DNA of 64,000 nt, taken from Streptomyces gardneri. GTDB lineage: Bacteria; Actinomycetota; Actinomycetes; Streptomycetales; Streptomycetaceae. The notes beneath the pieces are model-generated. The model saw only the letters and a program-made list of their open reading frames with translations, was not told where the DNA came from and did no database searches. The position numbers were made by a program, and so were the translations under genes. Below are positions 27,112-35,006 of the stretch, piece after piece. Location of the stretch: contig NZ_BJMN01000030.1 in the NCBI RefSeq assembly GCF_006539185.1, forward strand, positions 78,062 through 142,061. The letters are read 5' to 3'. The number at the start of each line of letters is the position of its first letter. The first letter of the stretch is position 1.

Positions 27112-30100
27112 GCACCGCCAGGACCCAGGTCACTGACTCCGTCGCCACCGTCGGCGGCCTCCTGCCGTACGACCTCCTGGTCAGGATCAAGGAGGGCAAG
27201 GAGCAGACCGGCTCCAAGCCCGCCGACTACCGCCTGTACGCCAAGGGCGACTCGGTACGGGACGCCGCCGAGCGCTCCTGGGGCTATCTGCGCGGCGTGT
27301 GGGCCGCCTACCAGGACGCCCTGGCCCGCGACGGCGCCGACGCCGACCCCGGCGTGCACGCGGTCGGCGTCACCACCGAACGCTGGCTGCTGCCCCTCTT
27401 CGAACAGCTCGGCTTCGGCGCCCTCACCCCCGTCCCCGCGCCCGGCCTGCCCTCCCACGACGGCGAGAAGGACTTCGAGGTCAGCCACCACTGGGCGCAC
27501 GTCCCCGTCCACCTCACCGGCTGGAACGTCCCCCTCGACACCCGCACCACCGAACTGGCCAAGCAGGCGCCGCAGTCGATGGTGCAGGAGTACCTCAACC
27601 GCTCGGCGGACTCCACCCTCTGGGGCGTCCTCTCCAACGGCCGCCAGCTGCGCCTGCTGCGCGAGTCCGCATCCCTCACCGGCGCCGCGTTCATCGAGTT
27701 CGACCTCCGGGCGATTTTCGACGGCGACCGCTCCGACGACTTCGTCCTCCTGTGGCGCCTGCTGCACCGCACCCGCTTCGAACCCCGTGCCGAGGGTGAG
27801 CCGGCCGCGACCTGCCTACTGGAGAAGTGGCGCACCGAGGCCATCGACAGCGGCACCCGCGCCCTGAAGGAACTCCGCAAGGGCGTCGAGAAGGCCCTGA
27901 CCGTGATCGGGACGGGCCTGATCGCCCACCCCGACAACGCCGACCTGCGCGACGCCCTGCGCACCCGCGACAAGAACGTCCGCGACGACCTCCACCCGGC
28001 CCTGCTGCGCCTCGCCTACCGCCTGCTGTTCCTCTTCGTCACCGAGGACCGCGACCTCCTCCTGCACCCCGACGCCACCGAGAAGGCCCGCGAGACGTAC
28101 GAGAAGTACTTCTCCACGGCCCGCCTGCGCCGGGTCGCCCGCCGAACCGGCACCCTCCACGGCGACCAGTGGCAGGCGCTGCGGCTGGTCATCGAGGGCC
28201 TCGGCACACCGGGCGGCCGCCCCGAACTCGGCCTCCCCGCGCTGGGCGGCCTGTTCGAGCCCACCGCCACGGAGGCGATCCTGGACGGCCTCAGCCTGTC
28301 CAACCAGTCCCTGTACGAGGCCGTACACGCCCTGTGCGAGGTGTACGACGCCAAGCTGGGCCGCCCCCGCAAGGTCGACTACCGCCACCTCGGCGCCGAC
28401 GAGCTCGGCTCGGTCTACGAGTCTCTGCTCGAACTGGAGCCGCGCCTCGGCGAGGGCAACGAGTACGTCCTGGCCAAGCTGGACGGCAACGACCGCAAGA
28501 CCTCCGGGTCCTACTACACCCCGTCCCCCCTCATCGACTGCCTCCTCGACTCCACCCTCGACCCGGTCATCGACCAGGCCGTCAAGTCCGGTACGACGAA
28601 GAAGGAGCGCAAGGACGCGCTGCTCGCCCTGACGGTGTGCGACCCCGCCTGCGGCTCCGGCCACTTCCTGGTCGCCGCCGCCCGCCGCATCGCCCGCCGC
28701 CTCGCCGAGATCGAGACGGACGACCCCGAGCCGAGCGCCGAGGACGTACGGCACGCGCTGCGGGACGTTATCGCCCGGTGCGTGTACGGCGTCGATCTCA
28801 ACAAGATGGCCGTGGAGCTGGCCAAGGTGTCCCTGTGGATCGAGGCGATGGAGCCGGGCCGGCCGCTCACCTTCCTCGACGCCCACATCAAGCACGGCAA
28901 CGGCCTGCTGGGCACGACGCCGAAGCTGCTGGCCGAGGGCCTGCCCGACGACGCGTTCAAGCCGCTGGAGGGCGACGAGCCGAAGCACGTCACCGATCTG
29001 AAGAAGCGCAACGCGGCGGAGCGGACCGCATGGAAGACCGCGCTGCGGCACGGGGCGAACCAGGACGCCCTGTTCGCGGAGGAGGAGGTGCTGGCCGAGT
29101 CCAACTCGGCGTTCGGCGAGAAGGTCTCGGCGATCACCGGGACGGACTCGCAGGAGCTGGACGACGTCCGGAACCAGGCCAAGGCGTACCGCGAGCTGAC
29201 CACGTCCCCGGACTACATCAGGGCCGTGGAGCTGGCCGACGCGTGGTGCGCGGCGTTCGTCTGGAGGAAGACGAAGACGGCGACGCCGCCCGCGCTGACT
29301 ACGAAGTCGCTGCTCACGCTGCACTCCGAGGACGGCGGCGCGAGCTTGCCGGGCGGCACGGTGGAGGAGGTTGCACGGCTGCGGGAGGAGTACCGGTTCT
29401 TCCACTGGCACCTGGAGTTCCCGGAGGTGTTCCGGGTTCCGGCGGATGCGAAGGCGCCGGGGGTGGACGAGCGGACCGGGTGGAAGGGCGGGTTCAGTTG
29501 CGTGCTGGGGAACCCGCCGTGGGAGCGGGTCAAGCTCCAGGAGCAGGAGTTCTTCGCCACCCGTGACGAGAAGATCGCGAACGCCGCGAACAAGGCGGCG
29601 CGTGAGCGCATGATCGACGCGCTGGCCGAGAGCGAGGAGGAGACGGACCGCACGCTGCACACCGAGTTCATCGACGCGCGCCGCCTCTCCGAGGGCGTCA
29701 GCCATCTGCTGCGCGACTCGGGCCGCTTCCCACTGGCCGGACGGGGCGACGTCAACACGTACGCCGTCTTCGCCGAGGCCGCCTCCCTGGGCGTCGCGTC
29801 GACCGGGCGACTGGGCCTGGTCCTGCCGACCGGCATCGCCACCGACGCGACGACGGCGCCGTTCTTCTCGGACCTGGTGCGCGCGGCTCGGCTCGCGTCG
29901 TTCCTGGACTTCGAGAACGAGGCGTTCATCCTCAGCCGGGATGTGCACCACTCGGTGCGTTTCTCCCTGTTCACCGTCACCGGCGTTGGTGCGCGCGTCG
30001 ACGAGGCGTCCTTCGCCTTCGGTACCCGGTACATGGATGACCTGGAGAGCCGGCGGTTCGCCATGCCTCCGGAGGAGATCCTGCTGGTTAACCCCAACAC

Positions 30101-31259
30101 GGGCACCCTTCCGGTGTTCCGCACCCGGCGGGACGCGGAGATCACCCTCGGGATCTACCACCGGGTCCCGGTGCTGATGAAGGAGCCTGACGAGAACGGC
30201 TGGGGCGGGACCAACCCGTGGGGTCTGACGTTCATGACCATGTTCCACATGTCCAACGACTCCCACCTGTTCCGGGGCAAGCGGGAACTGGAGGACGAGG
30301 GCTGGCAGTTGATCGGCAACGTCTTCGCGCGCGTCGATGAAGAGGGGAAGACGCGCCGCTATCTCCCGCTGTACGAGGCGAAGATGCTCCACCACTTCGA
30401 CCACCGCCTCGGCACGTACGAGGGCCAGACCCAGGCCCAGGCCAACGTCGGCACCCTCCCGCGCGTGACACCGGAACAGCACGACGACCCCGACTTCGCG
30501 CCGCTGCCCCGGTACTGGGTGCCGGAGCAGGATGTGGACTCCGGCAAGCGGGACAAGAAGGGGAACCGGATCATGTGGGCGGGGGTGGAGACGCGGCTTG
30601 CGGAGCGGGAGTGGTGGAACGGGTGGCTGATGGGGTGGCGGGACATCGCCCGCTCCACTGACACCCGGACGACCATGGCGACCGTTCTCCCGCCTTACGG
30701 CGTCGGGCACACCAACCCGCTCATGTTCCCGGAGGACGCCGAGTCGGCTGCGCTGCTTCAGGCGTGCATGTCGTCGTTCGTCTTCGACTACGTGATCCGG
30801 CAGAAGATCGCCGGAACGCACCTGACGTACGGCTACCTTTACCAACTCCCGGTTCCGCTGCTCGCCGACTTCCGCGCGGTGCCAGGCGGGGCGGAGTGGT
30901 TCACTGCTCGTGTGGTGGAACTCGCCTACACCAGCCGTGACATGGCCGACTTCGCCGAAGACCTTGGCTACGAGGGAGCCTCGTTCAGGTGGGATGAGGG
31001 ACGCCGTGAGCTGCTGCGCGTGGAGCTGGACGCGGCGCTCTTCCACCTCTACGGGGTCAGCCGGGCGGATGTGGAGTACGTCATGGACACCTTCCCCGTG
31101 GTGAAGCGCGAGAACGAGGCCGCCCACGGCGGCGCCTACCGCACCAAGGACCTCATCCTCGACATCTACGACCGCATGGAAGAGGCCCGCGCAACCGGCG
31201 GCGAGTACCGAACCGTGCTGGCCCCGCCGCCGGGCAAGGGACCGCGTCACGAGGCCTGA
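27108..31259 (+). CDS. Eco57I/PglX-type N6-adenine methyltransferase, DrmMI-like
   Basis: 1383 residues from ATG 27108, which overlaps the SNF2 stop as ATGA. A roughly 480-residue N-terminal helical region precedes motif I DPACGSGHF (near 512) and a VYGVDLNKMAVELAK segment. Motif IV is NPPWERVK near 802. NPPW fits the Eco57I/PglX class of N6-adenine methyltransferases. The C-terminal 500 residues include likely target-recognition parts. No obvious PD-(D/E)XK domain is seen at the N-terminus, so it looks like a modification enzyme rather than a type IIG fusion. It probably marks host DNA for the helicase/SNF2 pair, as DrmMI does in class 1 DISARM. The gene is followed by a convergent DUF397 gene after 24 bp. 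Confidence 0.83.
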   Translation: MSTARTQVTDSVATVGGLLPYDLLVRIKEGKEQTGSKPADYRLYAKGDSVRDAAERSWGYLRGVWAAYQDALARDGADADPGVHAVGVTTERWLLPLFEQLGFGALTPVPAPGLPSHDGEKDFEVSHHWAHVPVHLTGWNVPLDTRTTELAKQAPQSMVQEYLNRSADSTLWGVLSNGRQLRLLRESASLTGAAFIEFDLRAIFDGDRSDDFVLLWRLLHRTRFEPRAEGEPAATCLLEKWRTEAIDSGTRALKELRKGVEKALTVIGTGLIAHPDNADLRDALRTRDKNVRDDLHPALLRLAYRLLFLFVTEDRDLLLHPDATEKARETYEKYFSTARLRRVARRTGTLHGDQWQALRLVIEGLGTPGGRPELGLPALGGLFEPTATEAILDGLSLSNQSLYEAVHALCEVYDAKLGRPRKVDYRHLGADELGSVYESLLELEPRLGEGNEYVLAKLDGNDRKTSGSYYTPSPLIDCLLDSTLDPVIDQAVKSGTTKKERKDALLALTVCDPACGSGHFLVAAARRIARRLAEIETDDPEPSAEDVRHALRDVIARCVYGVDLNKMAVELAKVSLWIEAMEPGRPLTFLDAHIKHGNGLLGTTPKLLAEGLPDDAFKPLEGDEPKHVTDLKKRNAAERTAWKTALRHGANQDALFAEEEVLAESNSAFGEKVSAITGTDSQELDDVRNQAKAYRELTTSPDYIRAVELADAWCAAFVWRKTKTATPPALTTKSLLTLHSEDGGASLPGGTVEEVARLREEYRFFHWHLEFPEVFRVPADAKAPGVDERTGWKGGFSCVLGNPPWERVKLQEQEFFATRDEKIANAANKAARERMIDALAESEEETDRTLHTEFIDARRLSEGVSHLLRDSGRFPLAGRGDVNTYAVFAEAASLGVASTGRLGLVLPTGIATDATTAPFFSDLVRAARLASFLDFENEAFILSRDVHHSVRFSLFTVTGVGARVDEASFAFGTRYMDDLESRRFAMPPEEILLVNPNTGTLPVFRTRRDAEITLGIYHRVPVLMKEPDENGWGGTNPWGLTFMTMFHMSNDSHLFRGKRELEDEGWQLIGNVFARVDEEGKTRRYLPLYEAKMLHHFDHRLGTYEGQTQAQANVGTLPRVTPEQHDDPDFAPLPRYWVPEQDVDSGKRDKKGNRIMWAGVETRLAEREWWNGWLMGWRDIARSTDTRTTMATVLPPYGVGHTNPLMFPEDAESAALLQACMSSFVFDYVIRQKIAGTHLTYGYLYQLPVPLLADFRAVPGGAEWFTARVVELAYTSRDMADFAEDLGYEGASFRWDEGRRELLRVELDAALFHLYGVSRADVEYVMDTFPVVKRENEAAHGGAYRTKDLILDIYDRMEEARATGGEYRTVLAPPPGKGPRHEA

Positions 31260-31283
31260 GTGCCGCAGCCTCGGGCGGGTCGG

Positions 31284-31490
31284 TCAGAACCCGTCCCGCC
31301 CGAGGTCCGCGACGAACCCGGCCCACGCGTCCCGCGTGAACGCGAGTTGCGGCCCGTCGCCCCGCTCTTTGGAGTCCCGTACGCGGACGGCGGTCCCGTC
31401 GGCGGCGAGCTCCAGGCATTCGCCGCCCTCGTTGCCGCTGTAGCTGCTCTTGAACCAAACAAGTCGCGCAGGTTCCGCAGTGTTCATCAT
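31284..31490 (-). CDS. DUF397 small regulatory protein
   Basis: 68 residues from the ATG at 31490, which overlaps the stop of the XRE gene as ATGA. The WFKSSYSGNEGGECLELA stretch and the VRDSKERGDGPQLAFTRDAW ending are diagnostic of DUF397. In Streptomyces such proteins are encoded next to WhiJ-type XRE regulators. They are thought to release or modulate the regulator's DNA binding, and overexpression is sometimes toxic. It is translationally coupled to its partner. Confidence 0.92.
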   Translation of the reverse strand: MMNTAEPARLVWFKSSYSGNEGGECLELAADGTAVRVRDSKERGDGPQLAFTRDAWAGFVADLGRDGF

Positions 31491-32362
31491 CGTTCCCCCA
31501 GCAAGTTCTCGATCAGGGATAGGGACTCGCGCATGGTGAGCGCTTGTCCCCTGATGCTGCCGTACCGTGCGGCCAGGATACGGACTTCCTCCGGGTCCGT
31601 GATCAACCGGCTGGAGTTCTGTGCCTCGGTGTATCCCAACTGAGCCTTCCCCTTGGGCGTGAGGAGCACGAACGCACCGCCCATCCCCGCGTGCTCGCTG
31701 CGGTCGGTTGGCATCACTTGCAGTTCCACATTGCGCAGTTGCCCGAGTTTGAGCAGCTGCTCCAGCTGCTCCCCATGGACTTCTCGCCCGCCAAGAGGGC
31801 GCCGCAACACGGTCTCCTCGATGACGGCGCTGACCATTGGCGGAGGCCAACTGGTCAGGATCTCCTGACGTCCCATCCGAGAGGTCACCCGATGCTCGAT
31901 GGTCTCCTCGTCCAGCAGCGGCTTACGCATCTCGTACAGGGCACGGGCCCGCCGCTCGGTCTGCAATAGCCCCGGAATGTCATGGTTGTTGTAGAAGTTG
32001 ATCTCAACCGCGTCCCGCTCCAGCCGCGCATAATCCCTGAACCACTCCGGATGCCGAACCCTCCTCCGCGCCCGAGCCCGCTCCGCATCCTCCGCAGCCG
32101 CAGCCAGCAGCCCCCCGCACTCCAGCAACTCATCGACCGTGCGCAGCAGTTCGGGCTGAGGCGTCCGTCGCCCCCGCTCCACGGACGAGATGGTCTCCTC
32201 CCCAGACCGGGGCCGGTCGCCCAGCTCCTTCTGGCTCATCCCGGCCCGTGCCCGCGCGACCTTGATCTGCCGCCCGAGCGCCCGGAACAGGTCGGCCACC
32301 TCGTCCGTAACGTCCGCCTCACCGCCGGCGGGAACCCCCGAACCGCCCTCCTGTGTCGCCAT
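31487..32362 (-). CDS. XRE-family WhiJ/Scr1-like transcriptional regulator
   Basis: 291 residues from ATG 32362; the ribosome site is weak. An N-terminal XRE HTH spans about residues 25-85 (LGRQIKVARARAGMSQKEL, then SSVERGRRTPQPE). The C-terminal 170 residues form the DUF5753/Scr1 domain, with EINFYNNHDIPGLLQT and LRNVELQVMPTDRSEHAGM. The pair with DUF397 and the ATPase divergent at 32525 reproduces whiJ-like loci that act in Streptomyces developmental control. Whether it controls island genes is unknown; no copy of the 15-bp operator lies in its 162-bp promoter region. Confidence 0.9.
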   Translation of the reverse strand: MATQEGGSGVPAGGEADVTDEVADLFRALGRQIKVARARAGMSQKELGDRPRSGEETISSVERGRRTPQPELLRTVDELLECGGLLAAAAEDAERARARRRVRHPEWFRDYARLERDAVEINFYNNHDIPGLLQTERRARALYEMRKPLLDEETIEHRVTSRMGRQEILTSWPPPMVSAVIEETVLRRPLGGREVHGEQLEQLLKLGQLRNVELQVMPTDRSEHAGMGGAFVLLTPKGKAQLGYTEAQNSSRLITDPEEVRILAARYGSIRGQALTMRESLSLIENLLGER

Positions 32363-32524
32363 CCCGTACCACCGCCCACTTCCGTCGCACCAGGGGTGAA
32401 CCGCCGAACGTCCGGCCAATCACGGCCGTACGCCCGGACATCCCGCCCTCCGCCCCGGGACAGTCATCCTCCGTACCGCCCCGCACCCTCCACGCAGTAG
32501 AAGCGCTCCGTCACTCTTGGTGAG

Positions 32525-33055
32525 GTGATCCAGCAAACCGTCATCGTCACCGGTGAACCGACCGTCATCACCCACCACTTCCGCGTCATGTTCCCCACCA
32601 GCAGACACGGCGCCCACACCGCCCGCCACGCTGCCGAACGCTGGCTCGCCGACCAGCGGGACTGCCCTGAGGCCGCGGCCGGCGACGAGGACGCGGCCAC
32701 GACCTCCCTCCTCATCGCGGAACTCGCCGCGAACGCCGCCCTGCACGGCCGCGTACGGGGCCGCCACGCCCGCCTCGCCCTGACCCTCACGTCCGGCACC
32801 CTGCGCATCGAGGTCACGGACGCCCGGGGTGACCGCCTGCCCGAACTGGCGCCAGGCAGAGACGGCGACGGAGATGGGGACGGCGAGTCGGGGCGCGGCC
32901 TGCCCCTCGTCGCCTCGCTCGCCGACGCCTGGGGCTGCGAGCCCCACCGCCCGGGTGGCAAGACGGTCTGGGCCGAGTGCGCCCGGCGTGAACCCGCGCT
33001 CAAGGGGGGGCGCGTGAACTCAACTATGCACCTAATCGCAGGAGTTGGGGATTGA
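32525..33055 (+). CDS. HATPase_c_2 ATP-binding protein (anti-sigma-like), whiJ-locus partner
   Basis: 176 residues from GTG 32525. The Bergerat-fold signatures are present: LLIAELAANAALHG (N-box), EVTDARGDRLP (G1-like) and SGRGLPLVASLADAWG (G2). It resembles the stand-alone ATPases encoded beside WhiJ and AbaA loci. Such proteins bind ATP and usually hold a partner (sigma factor or regulator). A short Asp/Gly run (DGDGDGDGE) lies before the G2 box. It is divergent from the XRE/DUF397 pair. Confidence 0.82.
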   Translation: MIQQTVIVTGEPTVITHHFRVMFPTSRHGAHTARHAAERWLADQRDCPEAAAGDEDAATTSLLIAELAANAALHGRVRGRHARLALTLTSGTLRIEVTDARGDRLPELAPGRDGDGDGDGESGRGLPLVASLADAWGCEPHRPGGKTVWAECARREPALKGGRVNSTMHLIAGVGD

Positions 33056-33063
33056 CGGTGGTT

Positions 33064-33108
33064 GTGAACGGCCTTCACGCTTAACAGGTAATCGTGAAGG
33101 CCGTTCAC
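33064..33108 (+). promoter_or_regulatory. Twin operator: perfect 16-bp inverted repeat before the HTH-ParA gene
   Basis: GTGAACGGCCTTCACG (33064-33079) and CGTGAAGGCCGTTCAC (33093-33108) are exact complements separated by 13 bp. Each arm is itself a GTGAA-N5-TTCAC palindrome. The right arm ends directly at the GGGGAG ribosome site. It may act as two operator sites or as an mRNA hairpin next to the ribosome site. The GTTCAC half-site recalls the island's 15-bp operator. Confidence 0.75.
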
Positions 33109-33119
33109 GGGGAGATGTC

Positions 33120-34190
33120 ATGGAAGGCATGCCCGAGGCGGATGACCAACTCGTCGGACTGTTCGAAGTGGCGGAGATGGCGGGGGTCGGTCGGACGGTC
33201 GTAGCGAATTGGCGCGCCCGTGACAAATACTTCCCCGCTCCCATCGCGGACCTGCGGAGCGGGCCGGTTTTCCGGGCGAGTCAGATTCAGCGCTACCTCA
33301 AACGGAGGAAGAAGCACATGGCACCCAAAGCCCATGTCATCTCGACCATCAATCTGAAGGGCGGCGTCGGGAAGACCACCACCACGGCCGGACTTGCGGA
33401 GTTCCTCTCCGCGGAGTTCCGCAAGCGGGTCTTGGTGGTCGATCTCGACCCGCAGACCAATCTGACCACGGTCCTGATCGGCGAGGAGAAGTGGGAGGAG
33501 CTCAATGACGAGGGGTACACCCTGGCGACCCTCTTCAAGGACGCACTGCGGCCCGAGGACGAGCCTCTGGAGTTCGACCTGGAGAAGACACTCCAGCGCA
33601 ATGTCTCATCGGTCGATGCGGTGACGAAGGTGGACCTCCTGCCTTCTTCGCTGGACCTCATCGATGTTCAGGACCGCCTGGCGTCCATGCCCAGGGGGCG
33701 TTTCCACGCCAACAACCCCACCGATCTCCTGCGCAAGGCGATCCGGAAGATCATTGATGATTATGACTACGTGCTCGTCGATTGCCCTCCCAACCTCGGA
33801 ATCGTCACTCTGAACGGTCTGCGCATCTCCGAGGGATATATCATCCCGACCATTCCCGATGTCCTGTCCACCTACGGGATCCCTCAGATCCAGCGGCGGG
33901 TGCGGGCCTTCGCGGAAGACCTGGGGGAGACCATCAAAGAGATCGGCATCGTCATCACGAAATACAAGGCCAATTCGACGGTCCACTGGAACACCGTCAG
34001 GCGACTTCAGGGAGACAACAAGCTCCCGGCCGTGCTGCCGACCTTCATCCCCGAGAAGAACGACATCGCCGGTTCGGCGGAGTTCGTCGGTCGCGGTACC
34101 CTGCGGCAGAAGTACGGCTACCAGGGCGGGTTCGACGCTTTCCGCGGCATGACGCAGGAGTTCATCGAACTGGTCGAGGAGAAGGCGTGA
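33120..34190 (+). CDS. HTH-ParA fusion ATPase
   Basis: 356 residues from ATG 33120 (GGGGAG 5 nt upstream). Residues 10-60 are a HTH (LFEVAEMAGVGRTVVANWR). A ParA/Soj ATPase follows: deviant Walker A KGGVGKTTT near 108, VVDLDPQTN, and DYVLVDCPPNLG. All the residues of the Walker-type ATPase are present. ParA proteins normally form DNA-bound gradients and pair with a DNA-binding ParB. Here the DNA-binding part is fused. The HTH is strikingly similar to that of the methyltransferase at 15373. The stop overlaps the next gene (GTGA). Plasmid-type partition is doubtful in an integrated island; a regulatory or maintenance role is possible. Confidence 0.85.
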   Translation: MEGMPEADDQLVGLFEVAEMAGVGRTVVANWRARDKYFPAPIADLRSGPVFRASQIQRYLKRRKKHMAPKAHVISTINLKGGVGKTTTTAGLAEFLSAEFRKRVLVVDLDPQTNLTTVLIGEEKWEELNDEGYTLATLFKDALRPEDEPLEFDLEKTLQRNVSSVDAVTKVDLLPSSLDLIDVQDRLASMPRGRFHANNPTDLLRKAIRKIIDDYDYVLVDCPPNLGIVTLNGLRISEGYIIPTIPDVLSTYGIPQIQRRVRAFAEDLGETIKEIGIVITKYKANSTVHWNTVRRLQGDNKLPAVLPTFIPEKNDIAGSAEFVGRGTLRQKYGYQGGFDAFRGMTQEFIELVEEKA

Positions 34191-34735
34191 TCGAGCAGAG
34201 CGACAGTCGGCCCGACGACAACGGTCTCCTGAACGCCCAGGTGCGGGAGGCCGAAGAAGCCTTGAACAAGCTCGGCGCGTCCGATCTGGAGCTCGCAGCG
34301 ACGCTCGCCCGTGTCCTCGGTGTGGTGGCGTCCGAAGCCGCACGCACGACACGCTTCGCCCGAGCACTGGCCAAGGCGCTGACGCCTCCCGATTCGCAGA
34401 CAGCGCCTCAGCCGGTAGAACGCCCGAGGCGTAGCCGGCGAGCTCCGGGAGTGATCGACCCGTTCGCGGTGTTCGCCGAAACCGGCGAGACGGGACTTCG
34501 TTCGAGCCTGAGCGAGCTCGGCCTCGAACAATTGCGGGACATTATCTCCGAACACGGGATGGATTACGACCGGCTGGCGCTGAAGTGGAAGGGTCCTCAA
34601 CGGGTCATCGACCGCATCGTGGAACGCGTCGAATCGCGGACAGCCAAGGGAGCCGCCTTCCGGGGACGGCCGGAGCAGTCCACACTGCGGCACGACGAGG
34701 CCGCCGGCCCGGCGGCCGAGGACTCGTCGAAGTGA
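34187..34735 (+). CDS. Unknown protein coupled to the ParA gene
   Basis: 182 residues from GTG 34187, overlapping the ParA stop (GTGA) with the ribosome site GAGGAGAAGG inside the ParA end. An N-terminal helical region (LNAQVREAEEALNKLGASDLE) leads to a basic linker (PRRSRRAPG). The C-terminal segment GVIDPFAVFAETGETGLRSS continues to LEQLRDIISEHGMD. I do not recognise a named family. The end resembles small helical domains that predict DNA or partner binding. As the coupled downstream gene it probably plays the partner role that ParB plays in classical operons. That is inference only. Confidence 0.6.
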   Translation: MIEQSDSRPDDNGLLNAQVREAEEALNKLGASDLELAATLARVLGVVASEAARTTRFARALAKALTPPDSQTAPQPVERPRRSRRAPGVIDPFAVFAETGETGLRSSLSELGLEQLRDIISEHGMDYDRLALKWKGPQRVIDRIVERVESRTAKGAAFRGRPEQSTLRHDEAAGPAAEDSSK

Positions 34736-34736
34736 G

Positions 34737-34997
34737 GTGAGCTGGGCGCGACGAGCCGAACGCCTCGCGGCCGCCGCCCATGCCAAGGCCATCCGCATCG
34801 AGCGCCATGTCGAGAACCGCACCATCTTCCTCTTCGACGACCTGTTGACCACCGGCCGGCAGATGCCGGCCGTCGCCCGCCTGTTACGCGGGCGGGCGCG
34901 GCTGAGGCAAGGGGTCTCGTCCTTGCTCGCGCCCTTTGGCGAGGGGCGGACCGCCAGGGGCACTGTTCGACTTGTGACGATCGACCTGGGCCCCTGA
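34737..34997 (+). pseudogene. Truncated phosphoribosyltransferase-like fragment
   Basis: An 86-residue frame from GTG 34737, 1 bp after the preceding stop. The segment IFLFDDLLTTGRQMPAVARLL carries the PRPP-binding loop DDxxTTG of type I phosphoribosyltransferases (ComF-like). The family normally needs about 180-220 residues. Here the N-terminal core is missing and the sequence after ARLLRG loses similarity. It ends only 10 bp before the stop of the convergent GmrSD gene. A remnant is more likely than a working enzyme. Confidence 0.55.
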
Positions 34998-35006
34998 GTC
35001 CATGTC

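Noticed and set aside
27816..31250. 1144-codon minus-strand frame opposite the Eco57I-type methyltransferase
   Set aside because: Antisense shadow; composition is typical of reversed high-GC codons.
13866..31259. Classification of the central block as Pgl/BREX
   Set aside because: No PglZ phosphatase, BrxC/PglY ATPase or BrxL-like gene is present; the kinases lack PglW architecture.
33120..34997. Plasmid partition and replication module
   Set aside because: No ParB with CTP/NTP-binding motif, no replication initiator and no iteron array were found; only a ParA with fused HTH.
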